This document shows positions 35,947 through 45,741 of a DNA stretch of 64,000 nucleotides, in pieces. Both the position numbers and the translations under genes were made by a program. Source of the DNA: Zychaea mexicana (taxonomy: Eukaryota > Mucoromycota > Mucoromycetes > Mucorales > Lichtheimiaceae); assembly GCF_025766255.1 (NCBI RefSeq), contig NW_026516671.1, positions 620,001 through 684,000 on the forward strand. Reading direction: 5' to 3'. Under the pieces are notes generated by a model that ran no database searches, was not told where the DNA came from, and was given only the letters and a program-made list of their open reading frames with translations. The stretch's first letter is position 1. Every line of letters starts with the position of its first letter.

Positions 35947-36889
35947 TTAGAGATTGCAAAAGTTTGAGAACGGATGGTACGAAGAATGGTGAGGAGGAGG
36001 ATGGTGTGGTGGATGGTGATGCTGAAGGCGGTGCTGATGATGATGTGCAGCTGGAGGAGAAGGACCAGTAGGTGGTAAGGTGCTGGAAGTAGTAGCAGCA
36101 GTGGTGGTAGTTGCCGAATTATCGGGTCCGCGTAGATTGTCTCCATGACGCTGTTTCTTTTCCTTGACTCCAGCATTACTATGACGATGGATGCGGATAT
36201 GTTGGTTCAGATTATCTGAACGCGAGAAACGTTTATGACAGCTCTGATAAGGGCACTCGAAAGCTATAAAGTGCAATCACACGTATCATTCTTAGTATAC
36301 ACATGATCTCTAATACAACACAGACGGCGAATATGAATACAAGAAAAAGCTTTACGTTTTTCCAAGGTGTGAATGGATCGAATATGGCGTTTCAGATGCT
36401 CGGAACGTTTAAACACCTTTCCACAGCCTTCGGCTTGACAGGTAAACATGCGTACGCCGTGCGTGGGTATGTTTGATACCCGACGGCCGCGGGATCGAGG
36501 CTGTGGAGGGGGCGGAGGAGGCAACGTTTCATTTGTTGCTGGAGGAGCTGGTTTGACGTAGTCTGGCGGCGTGGTACTCCACATTTGATCGCGACCATTG
36601 TTATTCATGGGCGCTGCTGCTGTGCCATTACCAGGAGCGCAAATGTCATGCATAGTGGCACGTCGGTAATTGTTGTACATGTTTTTCGATTCATGGGTCT
36701 CGAGCGACAACGACATTAGGGGCGACACGGGAGTGACCGGTCGAGAGGAGGAGGAAGATGCAGAGGAGGATGAGGAGGTGCAAAGATGACCAACAAAGTT
36801 CTGCATCATTCCTGCAGTGGGGCTACTCAAAGCACGTGGTGGTCTACCATTATTACTACTATCTCTGCCAGCTCCTTGGATGACCGTGC

Positions 36890-36920
<31 letters not shown>

Positions 36921-37724
36921 AGTGGCAGTAGTAGTGCTGTTGGTACTGTTGTTAGTGTTGGTGCTAGTAGTACTGTTGCTATGGTTTATAGTGTTGCCTA
37001 CATACGGATATCCAAATCCATCGTAAAACGATGCTTCCCGGGATGGCTGCTGTTGCTGTTGCTGGAGAGGTCGAGCAATGGGAGACGATGGTGAATATGG
37101 CATGTTGAGCGGATGCAGACTGGTCATGGATGTCATGGGAGGTGGGGGAGGTAGCATGCTCATGGATTCTTGGGATACTCGGCTCAAAAACGACGGAGAG
37201 GATGTGGAGGCAGTACTTGTTGCAGTAAATGCTTCACGCTGAGGTTGTTGGCTTTGAGAATGATGCAGATGGTGACCGTTTTGCTGATGCTGATGTTGTG
37301 GATGGGAATGACGTTGGTGATGGCTGTTGTTGTTATTGTTATGATGGTGGAAGCCCTCGGTCGATGAAGGAAGTGCAGCTGCTTGCGAAGAAAGCAATTG
37401 GGCGTAGCTAAACATGCATTGCGACTGCGATGGTTCTTCTTTCAAATTATTAACGGTAGCCATGTAGGAACGGGTAGTAGTAGTTGTAGTAGTAATAGCT
37501 GTGGTAGTATCTGTATTAGTAGGAGCAGTTGTAGTAGTAGTAGTCTCAGCGTCTGCCAGTTTGTGTTGGTTGTTGGATGAAGACAAGGAAGTGAAAGAAG
37601 AGGAAGAAGAAGACACTGTAAATGTTGGTGATGATTGATCACCGTTTGCGGGGTCAGGATGAACAAACGTCAATGCGCTCTCTTGCGCGTCATGGACCAA
37701 AGGATTGATAGCAGGGGATGACAT
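35947..37724 (-). CDS. C2H2 zinc-finger transcription factor, Msn2/Msn4-like
   Basis: Two exons: 37724-36356 and 36263-35947, giving 561 aa. The intron splits the linker between the two fingers (C|CT, Pro). Most of the protein is low-complexity Ser/Thr/Asn/Gln/His. Near residues 427-455 is finger 1 (FTCQAEGCGKVFKRSEHLKR then HIRSIH). The linker TLEKPF leads to finger 2 (CPYQSCHKRFSRSDNLNQHI then RIH). The FKRSEHLKRHIRSIHT and FSRSDNLNQH recognition helices are those of stress-response-element (AGGGG) binding proteins such as Msn2, Msn4 and Seb1. The C-terminal tail is His/Pro-rich. Expected role: nuclear regulator of stress or metabolic genes. Targets cannot be stated. Confidence 0.9.
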
Positions 37725-38761
37725 ATGTTCTTAGGAGAAGGCACGATAATCAGCGAGTGTTTTTGGGAAAAAAGGGGGGAGAGGAGCAGTAAAGAGGAAA
37801 GTATATAGCTTTTCCGAGCGATGTTTATAGCAAAAAAAGAGAGAGTAAATGTGGAGTGTATGTGTGAGTGTAATAGTAATAATAGTAGTGGTAGGAAGAA
37901 GGAGGAGGAGAGAGAGAGAAACAAAAGAGAAGAGAAACATAGTGCGTGAATTATATAAGGAGAAGAAAGGTTAATGAACTGGTCAGTTTGTTATAACACA
38001 GTGTTTGTAAAGTGTGTTTCTTAATGCAGGATCATCTTTTTTCACAATATATACAAACTTTTTACTGTACACAGACGAAGAAGCACATGTTCTCTACTGC
38101 TGCTTCCAACGAGCAGCCGTGATCGCTTATTCCTCACGGCGGCACTTATCCATAACAATAATGACGACAATAAATATTAATGATAATAGTAGTGGAAATG
38201 ATAATAACAATAAAATTATTAAGTACACAGACACAGGCGCAGCAGCAGAAGGGGGAGAGGACCGATTTAAAATTGCTGATAAAGAACAAGAAAAAGAAAA
38301 CTTATGATCAGGACCGGCAAAGACATAAGAACGGCGATTGTTTGCCAAGTAAAAAAAAAAGAAAAAAGTTGAGCACAAGGGCACAGGATCGGCGTTTCTT
38401 CTCGTAGCAGAAGCAGTAGTAGTAGTAGTAGTAGTAGTAATAGCACATAGTCAGAAGAACAGGAAGAGAGAAATGCGGATCAGGGTTCTTCTTAGATAGA
38501 CAACGGGAAGCTCAAGGATGGAGTGAGCACGAGATGCTCTCTGTATCCAGAAAAAAGAAGGGATAGCCCGCACACACCCCACAAGGTCCTGTGTGTTATA
38601 CACTCTTTTCTCGTCGGTAATAAGCGTCACGATAAGCATACATTATGTGGTTGTGGTGGTGCTGGTTCATCAATTATGTTATTAAGGAGTCGAAAAAAGA
38701 GATACTGTCCCAGTGTTTGCTATTGATGGACTCCTTATTAACAGTAACTAGTACATAGCAA

Positions 38762-38793
<32 letters not shown>

Positions 38794-40010
38794 TATTTCC
38801 ATTATAAAACAAACATTCTTGACAAGCTAAAAGGCGTCTGAATCACGGTACACTACTCGAGACAAGGACGCCCCGCTCGTTTCGATCGCCTGCTGCTGCT
38901 GATATACACAATTGATTGGCATGCATACAAAAGTACCAGCATCATCATCTCATCATGGGCGTTTGCGTGAGTGAGGTGCATCGTCTCTGTATCGGGGCAG
39001 ATGACCCTTGATAATTGCCTAGACACATACAGTGACGCAGGACAATAATGATGACGGACCGCCAACTTTTGGCAGCTAGCTTTATCCTTCTGAAAAACCT
39101 TGGCACGACAAAGGCATCCTGCTGGCCTTGTTTTGCAATATGTAGTGGAATACACATTATTCAAAGAACCTCTTGTTGTTCCAAGAATCCCTTCCACATA
39201 TAAAATTGTGCAACACAGCCTCCCACTCTTCCCCAAAGAAACCATCCTGCCATACCGGCTTCCTGTCTGGTACATAACACTCTCCTGGGGTTCGCTTGAG
39301 TGTGCAAAGTGTGAATATGTGAGCGACTGTGCGACTGGTTGATGTTGTGCATGACAACATGGTATTTTTCGAGCTACGACAAATGTTCTATAGTGTTCTT
39401 GCGAATATTCTCTGCTTGTTCCTCGAAATCGCAGTGTAACGGCTGCGTTTTTATAGCTGTCCTTTTGTCCTTTATCCTTTTCTTCCTTTTTTCTTTCTCT
39501 CTTTCTTCCTCTTTTGACCATTTGTTTCCAAGTTCTTGTACACTTCTTGTATGCTACTATACTGGGGCATGCGCTCCTAATTCCTTCTCTCTTACCTTGG
39601 TAGTAAGGGTCAAGATCTGAAACGCTAATGTTTGCAATGGTGTTTTCTTTTTTTATATCATTGTGTCTATCATACAACCTACAACAATCCCCCTATTCCC
39701 CATTTCTGCAGATCACGTTGCGCCTTGTCATTGTCAATCTCGAGCGCTACTAGAACCTCTTGAAAGAAGAAAAAGTAGTGTTATTCTACCTTTACAACAC
39801 ACACCACCACCACCACCACCACCACACGTTATCACGTACACCACCGCACACCTTTCCACCACAACCACCAACGTCCTCTTAAACCACCACCCGGTTTCCA
39901 ATAAACATTCACTCACTTCTTCTCTCTCCCCCCTCCCTCGTCCCTTGTGTGTGGGGGAAGAAAGAACAAAAGTAGAAGTAGAGAAAAGAGTATCTACGAA
40001 ACAAAAACGT
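37725..40010. other. Intergenic region between divergent transcription-factor genes
   Basis: 2.3 kb likely to hold both promoters. Microsatellites: (AGT)n at about 38412-38440 and (GCT)n at about 38763-38790. A CT-rich block spans 39470-39530, and a (CAC)n run at 39802-39826 lies in the leader of the SAM-HMG gene. A 274-codon ORF on the minus strand (39677-38853) has no recognisable domain and is not accepted as a gene. Confidence 0.45.
38763..38790. repeat. (CTG)n microsatellite
   Basis: Roughly nine consecutive CTG/GCT units in the divergent promoter region. Confidence 0.85.
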
Positions 40011-42181
40011 ATGAGCTACTCCATTGACGACGACCCAGCAGACTATTCAATAGACAGCCGTGCAACAAGAGTCCCTATAACAACAACACCGTCATTGTCA
40101 TCATCATCATCATCATCCATAGTACCGATATTACCAACCACAGCTGCTGTCACTGCTGCTACTGCTGCTATTAACCTCGCTCCAGCTGCTACTACTGCTA
40201 CTGCTACTGCTACTGCTACTGCTACTGCTACTGCTAGTACCACGTCCACTTTAAACACGAGAGAAACACCACCAGCCGCCACGGCAAGTGACCATCATCA
40301 AGTGAAGGCTTTCTTAGCCAGCTGCAACCTTTACCAGTACTACAATGTCATGATCCACGAAGGATTTGATCAGCTTGAAGCGGTAAAAAGACCTGCTCAG
40401 ATCCGCCTTGCTCAGCAAGAAAAAACGCCGTTTCCCCGCTTTCCCCAGATCCGCTGTACTCACACTCTTGTTTCTGATTCGTTTTTAAATCTATTTCATA
40501 GCTGCTTGAAGTGACCGAGCATGATCTGGAACAAATGGGAGTCAAACGAGGACACCGACGGGTAAACCATACAAGAGAAAAAGAGCAAAAGAAGTAAATA
40601 AACTGGAGATGCTTAAAGCGTGTACTTTATTTAATAGCTGCTGCAGCGGGCCATCTCAAATATCAAAGGGCTGCCCAGTCTCTCGCCGCTGTTCATCAAC
40701 AGCCAAAATCTAGACTATTTTGGATCAAGTGATCAACATCATCATCATCATCATCACCACCAGCAGCAGCAGCAGCAGCAGCAGCATCCTCATCCGGAAG
40801 GAGGTAACGTCTGTGAGCTTCTAGTCCTCCTCCTCATCCGTCTCCCCCTTTTGCCCCACACAATGTTTTTTTTTCCATCGAGCACACACACCACCTCCTA
40901 ACCGTCGCTTCCTTTCCCCAAGAACACGTCCCTTCTGCATTTCGGATGTTGAATACTAACGAACAACGTTCTTTCTTGTTGTAGATCTGGCGCGGGACCA
41001 ATCCTCTTCCGTACTGCTCACACCACCGGCATCCCATGCCTCTTCTTCTGCAGGCGCAGTGAGCCATCGTGCATCCGTGAGCTCGATGAGCGGCGGTGCC
41101 CAGACCAGCTCCTCAAACGACGAAGACATGGTGACAAGCGAGAACATCCACAAAATGTGGAAACGCAAGTATCGACGGCGCGCCAAGGCAGATGGCAATG
41201 CACCCAAAAAGCCTCCATCGGCATACGTCATGTTCTCGAACGAAGTCCGTGCGGAACTCAAGGAGCAGAATTTGTCCTTTACGGCGCTTTCCAAGATCAC
41301 CGGTGACCGTTGGAAGAACCTCAACCCAAACGAGAGGAAGCTCTATGAAATCAAAGCTGCCTATGCAAAGGAGGACTACATACTCGCCTTGTCAAAGTAT
41401 GAAGTGACGGATGAACACAGGGTAGGGTCCGGCTCTTACTAGTACGATTCGTTTTTGCTTTTCCCCCTTTTTTACTAATGATGTCTCTCTCTCTCTCTCT
41501 CTCTCTCTTTGTGTACAGCAATACCAGCAATACTTGAATGAGTTCCGCATGCGACATGACTCGCCTGGTGGTATGTAAAAGAGAGAGAGAGAGAGAGAAG
41601 GACGATCCGTGGAAACTCCTCATAATAGCCTTCCTCTTCTTTTCCAAGTAGTAAAACCGAGAAAGCGAACACGATCGATTGAACGCAGATTCGAGTTAGC
41701 GTGCATGTCCCCTTGCGAAAGTATGGTCTCTGATCCTCTGTCTGCAATCTCCAGCTCCACTATCACCACTTCCGGGACGATTGCGACAGCGAGTAACAGC
41801 AGCAGCAGCACCACCACCACCACCACCGCCACCGCCACCAGTGAAACATCAGCATATCCTAATTCCATATTACCCAGCAGTACCACTGCAACGGCAACCA
41901 GTTTTATGCGTGCTGCTCTCACTCCCGCGCCTACTACAACGAGTGGTAGTGCTATGAGCACGGGTGCCGCGGCTGCCACAACCGGAATCACAGCCGAACA
42001 GCTGGCGCACCCACCAGAACCTCGCATTTATCCGTACTGGTTACTCAATAATGACACTACAAACGACCAAGCGTCATCCGTCTCTTCTTCGTCCAATCGG
42101 ACCCCTGGCGATGTAACATACGCAGCAACAGCAACAGCAACAGCAACAGATCACTCACAAGACAACGACCCTTCCCATTGA
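40011..42181 (+). CDS. SAM domain plus HMG-box protein, putative transcription factor
   Basis: Six exons: 40011-40382, 40502-40561, 40638-40803, 40985-41421, 41519-41570 and 41652-42181, giving 538 aa. A Thr/Ala-rich N-tail precedes a SAM domain at about 95-160 (VKAFLASCNLYQYYNVMIHE, then VTEHDLEQMGVKRGHRRLLQ, RAISNIKG). His8 and Gln9 tracts follow. The HMG box is at about 272-340 (APKKPPSAYVMFSNEVRAEL, TALSKITGDRWKNLNPNERK), flanked by basic RRRAKADG. A nuclear-signal-like KPRKRTRSIERRF follows. The C-terminal half is Ser/Thr-rich and low complexity. SAM domains mediate oligomerisation and HMG boxes bend DNA, so I infer a self-associating DNA-binding regulator. The last intron ends AAGTAG, allowing an optional extra Val. 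It is not obviously the Mucoralean sex-locus HMG gene, since that has no SAM domain to my knowledge. Confidence 0.9.
40738..40790 (+). repeat. In-frame CAT and CAG triplet runs
   Basis: About eight CAT/CAC codons followed by eight CAG codons inside exon 3 of the SAM-HMG gene, coding for His and Gln tracts. Confidence 0.9.
41481..41508 (+). repeat. (CT)n microsatellite in an intron
   Basis: A long CT run forms an extended polypyrimidine tract ahead of the GTGTACAG acceptor of the SAM-HMG gene. The next intron starts with a (GA)n run (41580-41600), so the two could pair in the pre-mRNA. Confidence 0.85.
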
Positions 42182-42306
42182 AAAGAAAAAAGCTGTACAG
42201 TTTCCATGTAATAACACACTTCAAGATCATCCCAAAAATATAATGACGTATATTGCTATTATCTTATTTACATTCATATTGTTTTTTTCTCTCTCCTCTC
42301 CTTTTT

Positions 42307-43032
42307 CTATAACGAAGATAAAAAGTCACCCAAACCTCCACCTTTCTTTTCGGCCTCCTTTGACTGTTGCCGGTTTGCAATCATTGCCTGCAGCTGGTTC
42401 TTTTTGTTGTTTTTGTTCTTTTTCTTTTTCTTGTCGATGCCAGCTGGCTGTTGTTGTCGGTGCAGTTGTTGTTGTTGTTGTTGTGGTTGTGGCGGTTGCT
42501 GAGATGGTTTTGAAGAGGGAGAGGGTGGTGATAAAGAAGAAGAAGAAGAAGAAGAAGAAGCTTTTGCTGCTAGCGTCGTTTTCATTGTTGTCGTTGTCGC
42601 TGCCTTGGTACCCGATGATGGCGCAGCCAAGGATGATAGATCAGCCTTGGGGATCCCCGGAGCTGATCCTTGAAACCTTTTTTTATGCGTGCAAGCATTG
42701 CATTGATATATCAGCTGATTTTTGCGCTTCTTGGTGCTGTTGCTGTTGGCATTGCTGCTCTTTTGTTTCTTATCCTTTTTGTGCTTTGTATCACTGGAAG
42801 AGGCCGTCTTTTCCAGCTTCACTGCAGTGTTGTATCCGGGAACATAGATCTGACCGCATCGTGGACAACATGCACGGGTAATGGATTTGGCCGGCACAAG
42901 ATCTTGTTGTCGTAAACACTGTTGAAACTCGCTCATGTAAAATCGAGATAATGCCGGGCATTGTGCAAACACTGCATGACTTGCTTGAAACAGGAATTCC
43001 ATTCGGCTTGATTGTGCCTTTACTTCAGTCAT
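42307..43032 (-). CDS. Rpr2/Rpp21/Snm1-like RNase P/MRP subunit
   Basis: Single-exon ORF of 241 aa. The N-terminal helical part (MEFLFQASHAVFAQCPALSR, FYMSEFQQCLRQQDL) is followed by CPRCGQIYVPGYNTAVKLEK and YQCNACTHKKRF. Together these give the two CxxC pairs of the zinc ribbon found in the protein subunits of RNase P and RNase MRP. The stretch between the pairs is Lys/Ser-rich. The C-terminal half is low-complexity Ser, Gln and Lys, ending GGGLGDFLSSL. RNase P trims tRNA 5' ends and MRP acts on rRNA precursors. Which enzyme this protein serves cannot be told. It is convergent with the SAM-HMG gene, 125 nt apart. Confidence 0.75.
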   Translation of the reverse strand: MTEVKAQSSRMEFLFQASHAVFAQCPALSRFYMSEFQQCLRQQDLVPAKSITRACCPRCGQIYVPGYNTAVKLEKTASSSDTKHKKDKKQKSSNANSNSTKKRKNQLIYQCNACTHKKRFQGSAPGIPKADLSSLAAPSSGTKAATTTTMKTTLAAKASSSSSSSSLSPPSPSSKPSQQPPQPQQQQQQLHRQQQPAGIDKKKKKNKNNKKNQLQAMIANRQQSKEAEKKGGGLGDFLSSL

Positions 43033-43203
43033 TATATTATTATAAAGAAAGAAAAAAGAATAAAGAGAGAAAAGAGAGCTAAATAATATATGTGTTTTTT
43101 GGCGGGCTGTGAAAAAAAAAAGAAAAAGAACTATTTACAATACAAAGAGATAGAGGAGGGGGAAACATTATTACTAGTGAAGGGGAAAAAAAAGAAATTT
43201 TTC

Positions 43204-43243
43204 TTTTGTGGTTTGTTATCGTCGTCGTCGTCGTCGTCGTCCG
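43204..43243. repeat. (GTC)n microsatellite
   Basis: Consecutive CGT/GTC units around 43218-43242 between the Rpr2-like and WWE-like genes. Confidence 0.8.
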
Positions 43244-43275
43244 TCTCCGCAGTACATGATGGTTCGTCTTTATTC

Positions 43276-43959
43276 TCATGATACTCTGGATGGCACAGGT
43301 CGAGCGAGCGGGTGGTATGGGTGACTGAGCCGACGAGCATTACTAGTGCTATTGGTGGTATTCGCAGTGTTGTTGTTGTTATTATTAGGGTAGCTATTAG
43401 TATCGGTTATCATCATCGTCATGCTGCTCCCATCACCGGTATGGTTATTGCTATTGCCGTCCTTGGACATGGTAGTAAATGGCGCGGGCAACAGACGGTT
43501 CATACTGTTCGGGGTATACGAGGATGATGAAGAAGACAACGACGAGGACGAGGACGAGGACGATGACGAGCCAGCAGCAGCAGCAGCAGCAGTAGCAGCA
43601 GATGGTTCGTCGTGATCAGGTGGCTCGATCCAAGCATCTGGCTGCATCACGCGCGATAAGCGGTACTTGACGCCGAGATACGAAATATAATTTGATTTTG
43701 GGAATGCGCGGACGCGTTTCACGCCGGGAAAGTGAGAGTCTTGGATATCGACGAACGTGCCGCCAAGATTCAACGTATGCTCTAGCTTGTACTGGTTATT
43801 GGCATCGAACGGAACCCATTTAACCTCCATGAAAACGAGCCATGTAAAATACCCGGTCCGCTGGTGTCGGGTCACTTGGGGCGGTGTGTAATCCGCAGAG
43901 TGTTGCAGCGCATGTTCAAAAGTATACGGGTGATTACGAATATTGTTGCTAACCGTCAT
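43276..43959 (-). CDS. WWE-like domain protein
   Basis: Single-exon ORF of 227 aa. Residues 30-110 form one compact block: YFTWLVFMEVKWVPFDANNQ, YKLEHTLNLGGTFVDIQDSH, FPGVKRVRAFPKSNYISYLG, VKYRLSRVMQ. The spacing of Trp, Phe/Tyr, Asn, Leu-Glu, Val-Asp-Ile and the closing Tyr/Arg is what I expect of a WWE fold, which in other proteins binds iso-ADP-ribose or mediates ubiquitin-system contacts. The second half is Ala, Ser, Asn and Thr homopolymers with no domain. If this is WWE, it is a stand-alone copy without a RING, PARP or HECT partner. The domain call is by eye only, and a different fungal-specific domain is possible. Confidence 0.6.
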   Translation of the reverse strand: MTVSNNIRNHPYTFEHALQHSADYTPPQVTRHQRTGYFTWLVFMEVKWVPFDANNQYKLEHTLNLGGTFVDIQDSHFPGVKRVRAFPKSNYISYLGVKYRLSRVMQPDAWIEPPDHDEPSAATAAAAAAGSSSSSSSSSSLSSSSSSYTPNSMNRLLPAPFTTMSKDGNSNNHTGDGSSMTMMITDTNSYPNNNNNNTANTTNSTSNARRLSHPYHPLARPVPSRVS

Positions 43960-45741
43960 CCTATAGGTACATCAATACGGTAGAAGAAGAAAAAGAAAGA
44001 AACCCAAGGTGGTGTGTGTTGTTCGTTTTCAGGCGTCTTGTTGTGGATGTGGATGTGTCTGTGTGTGGGTCTTTGTATATACGACTATTACTTTGTTTTT
44101 AAAAGAGAAAAGAGGGGGAGTGGATAGCGTGTAGTAAGTAGTTGGAGAAACGAGAAAGAAGAAAGCGAAAAAGAGAGAGAGAGAGAGAGAGAGAGAGGAA
44201 AGAGGCGGAGGTTATGCATTGGTCCTAAATAGACACACATGGACAGTCGTACAGGCAAAGCATCTCGTAAGACGCTTCCAGCGCATGATCCAATATCCCA
44301 TTCATATCGTGAGAAATCATATAGCCCTCGTCCACCCATCCCACCATTACGTCCTCATTGCTTATTCCTCTTTCTTGATGCACTCACCATGTACTCACCA
44401 TGCACACGCTATACCAGTAATCAATGGAATACGTTTCTCTCGTTTTCCTTGGAACAACCTTTTTTTTTTTTGATCCTTGTCCACATGTGGCTTCCCCGAT
44501 CTCTCTCTAACTCTTGTTCCACGACACATTCTTTTTGCTACTACAAGATACTGCAGTACATTGTGCAGTACGTACTGGGGCAGGTGTGATTACATATATA
44601 TATATATATATATGCTCTCTCTTTCCTATAGTGTCTGTCAGCGATTCGGCTGTTTCTCATCATGCTATCTTGCATTTGTATCAATTACCATGGATGCTTC
44701 CAAGTGTGGTGGTGAGTATAGTTGGTCTATCTACGGCGATCTTTCCTCTTCATAGGGTTCACAACAACAAATACTGCCATCAATACCAGTTTGGAAAAAG
44801 GCCCATGATGGTAACGTGCCAGAGTCAGACGACACCATATACGGAAGGACCCGCCGTTTTACAATATTATGCAGTGCCATTTCAAGATATCATACACACA
44901 TACAAACCCTGTCTCTATTGAGCTATTGTTCACAGCCCAGTTGGAAAGGCCTTGTTTGTTGGGGGTGAGGTGGGAAGAGCAAAAAGAAAGGATAGTATGT
45001 ATGCAAGGGGTTGAGGCAGGCTGCTTTGTTGATGACAATGATGTAGCTGGTATGAATATGCCCTGTGCGCATGACGAAGAAAACGCAAGTCAATCTATTT
45101 TTTCCTCCTCCGACAGAATCTCTTACAACCGAAGATTTCCGTGACATTTATATTGCAATTACCAGATAAATTATAGCAACAACAGTGACCTGCTTTTTAT
45201 CTTCAATGCCCTTCAGTACATGCATATACTCAACAAACAGTTGATTGAGTATTATGTAGCAGTATGTAGGTTATTGTGAGTTGCTGAACCTCCTTCATGT
45301 CTTCACAACGCATGAGTCCGATTCACACCGGAACCAGAGGGCCGTTACATCTGGTGGCACGGGTACCAACGCACGTACAATGATGAACCTTCTTCCTTGT
45401 GATCCAGAACAAATATCCCAAAGTCAGATGAGCTAATCACAGCCTATAACGCATACAGACATATGTAAATGCTTTGACAGAATCCATTTTTTTTTTTTGG
45501 GCGAGACCTTTTTTTGGGGGCGAGACCTTTTTTCTTTTAGCAAAATTGAGAACCGCGATGGCCCGACGAAAGTGTTGCTTTGGGAAAACTGAGCCCTTTT
45601 ATTGAGAATGAAGCCAAGGCGCGTGTTAGCGGTAGTAGCCGAGTAGTTTACTAATACTTGATGATGTGTGATCACACGGGACTACATCTATCACTTTTTA
45701 AGAAGAGTAGTAACATTGTCATAATGACGACGATGAGAACT
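43960..45741. other. Intergenic region
   Basis: 1.8 kb without a supportable gene. Contains (GA)n at about 44174-44197, (TA)n at about 44593-44613, a T11 run at 44460-44470, and two copies of GGGCGAGACCTTTTTT near 45499-45533. The part next to 43959 is the leader of the WWE-like gene (CACACACC-rich on the coding strand). Confidence 0.45.
45499..45535. repeat. Short direct repeat
   Basis: GGGCGAGACCTTTTTT occurs twice in tandem, separated by a few G/T bases. Downstream of the farnesyltransferase gene; meaning unknown. Confidence 0.6.

Noticed and set aside
39663..40010. 116-codon N-terminal extension of the SAM-HMG ORF
   Set aside because: Pro/Thr-rich translation of CAC and CT repeats, with an in-frame Met at 40011 followed by typical coding sequence; more likely 5' UTR.
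42243..42881. 212-codon plus-strand ORF
   Set aside because: Antisense of the Rpr2/Rpp21-like gene; its Lys and Val runs mirror the Ser/Gln runs of the real gene.
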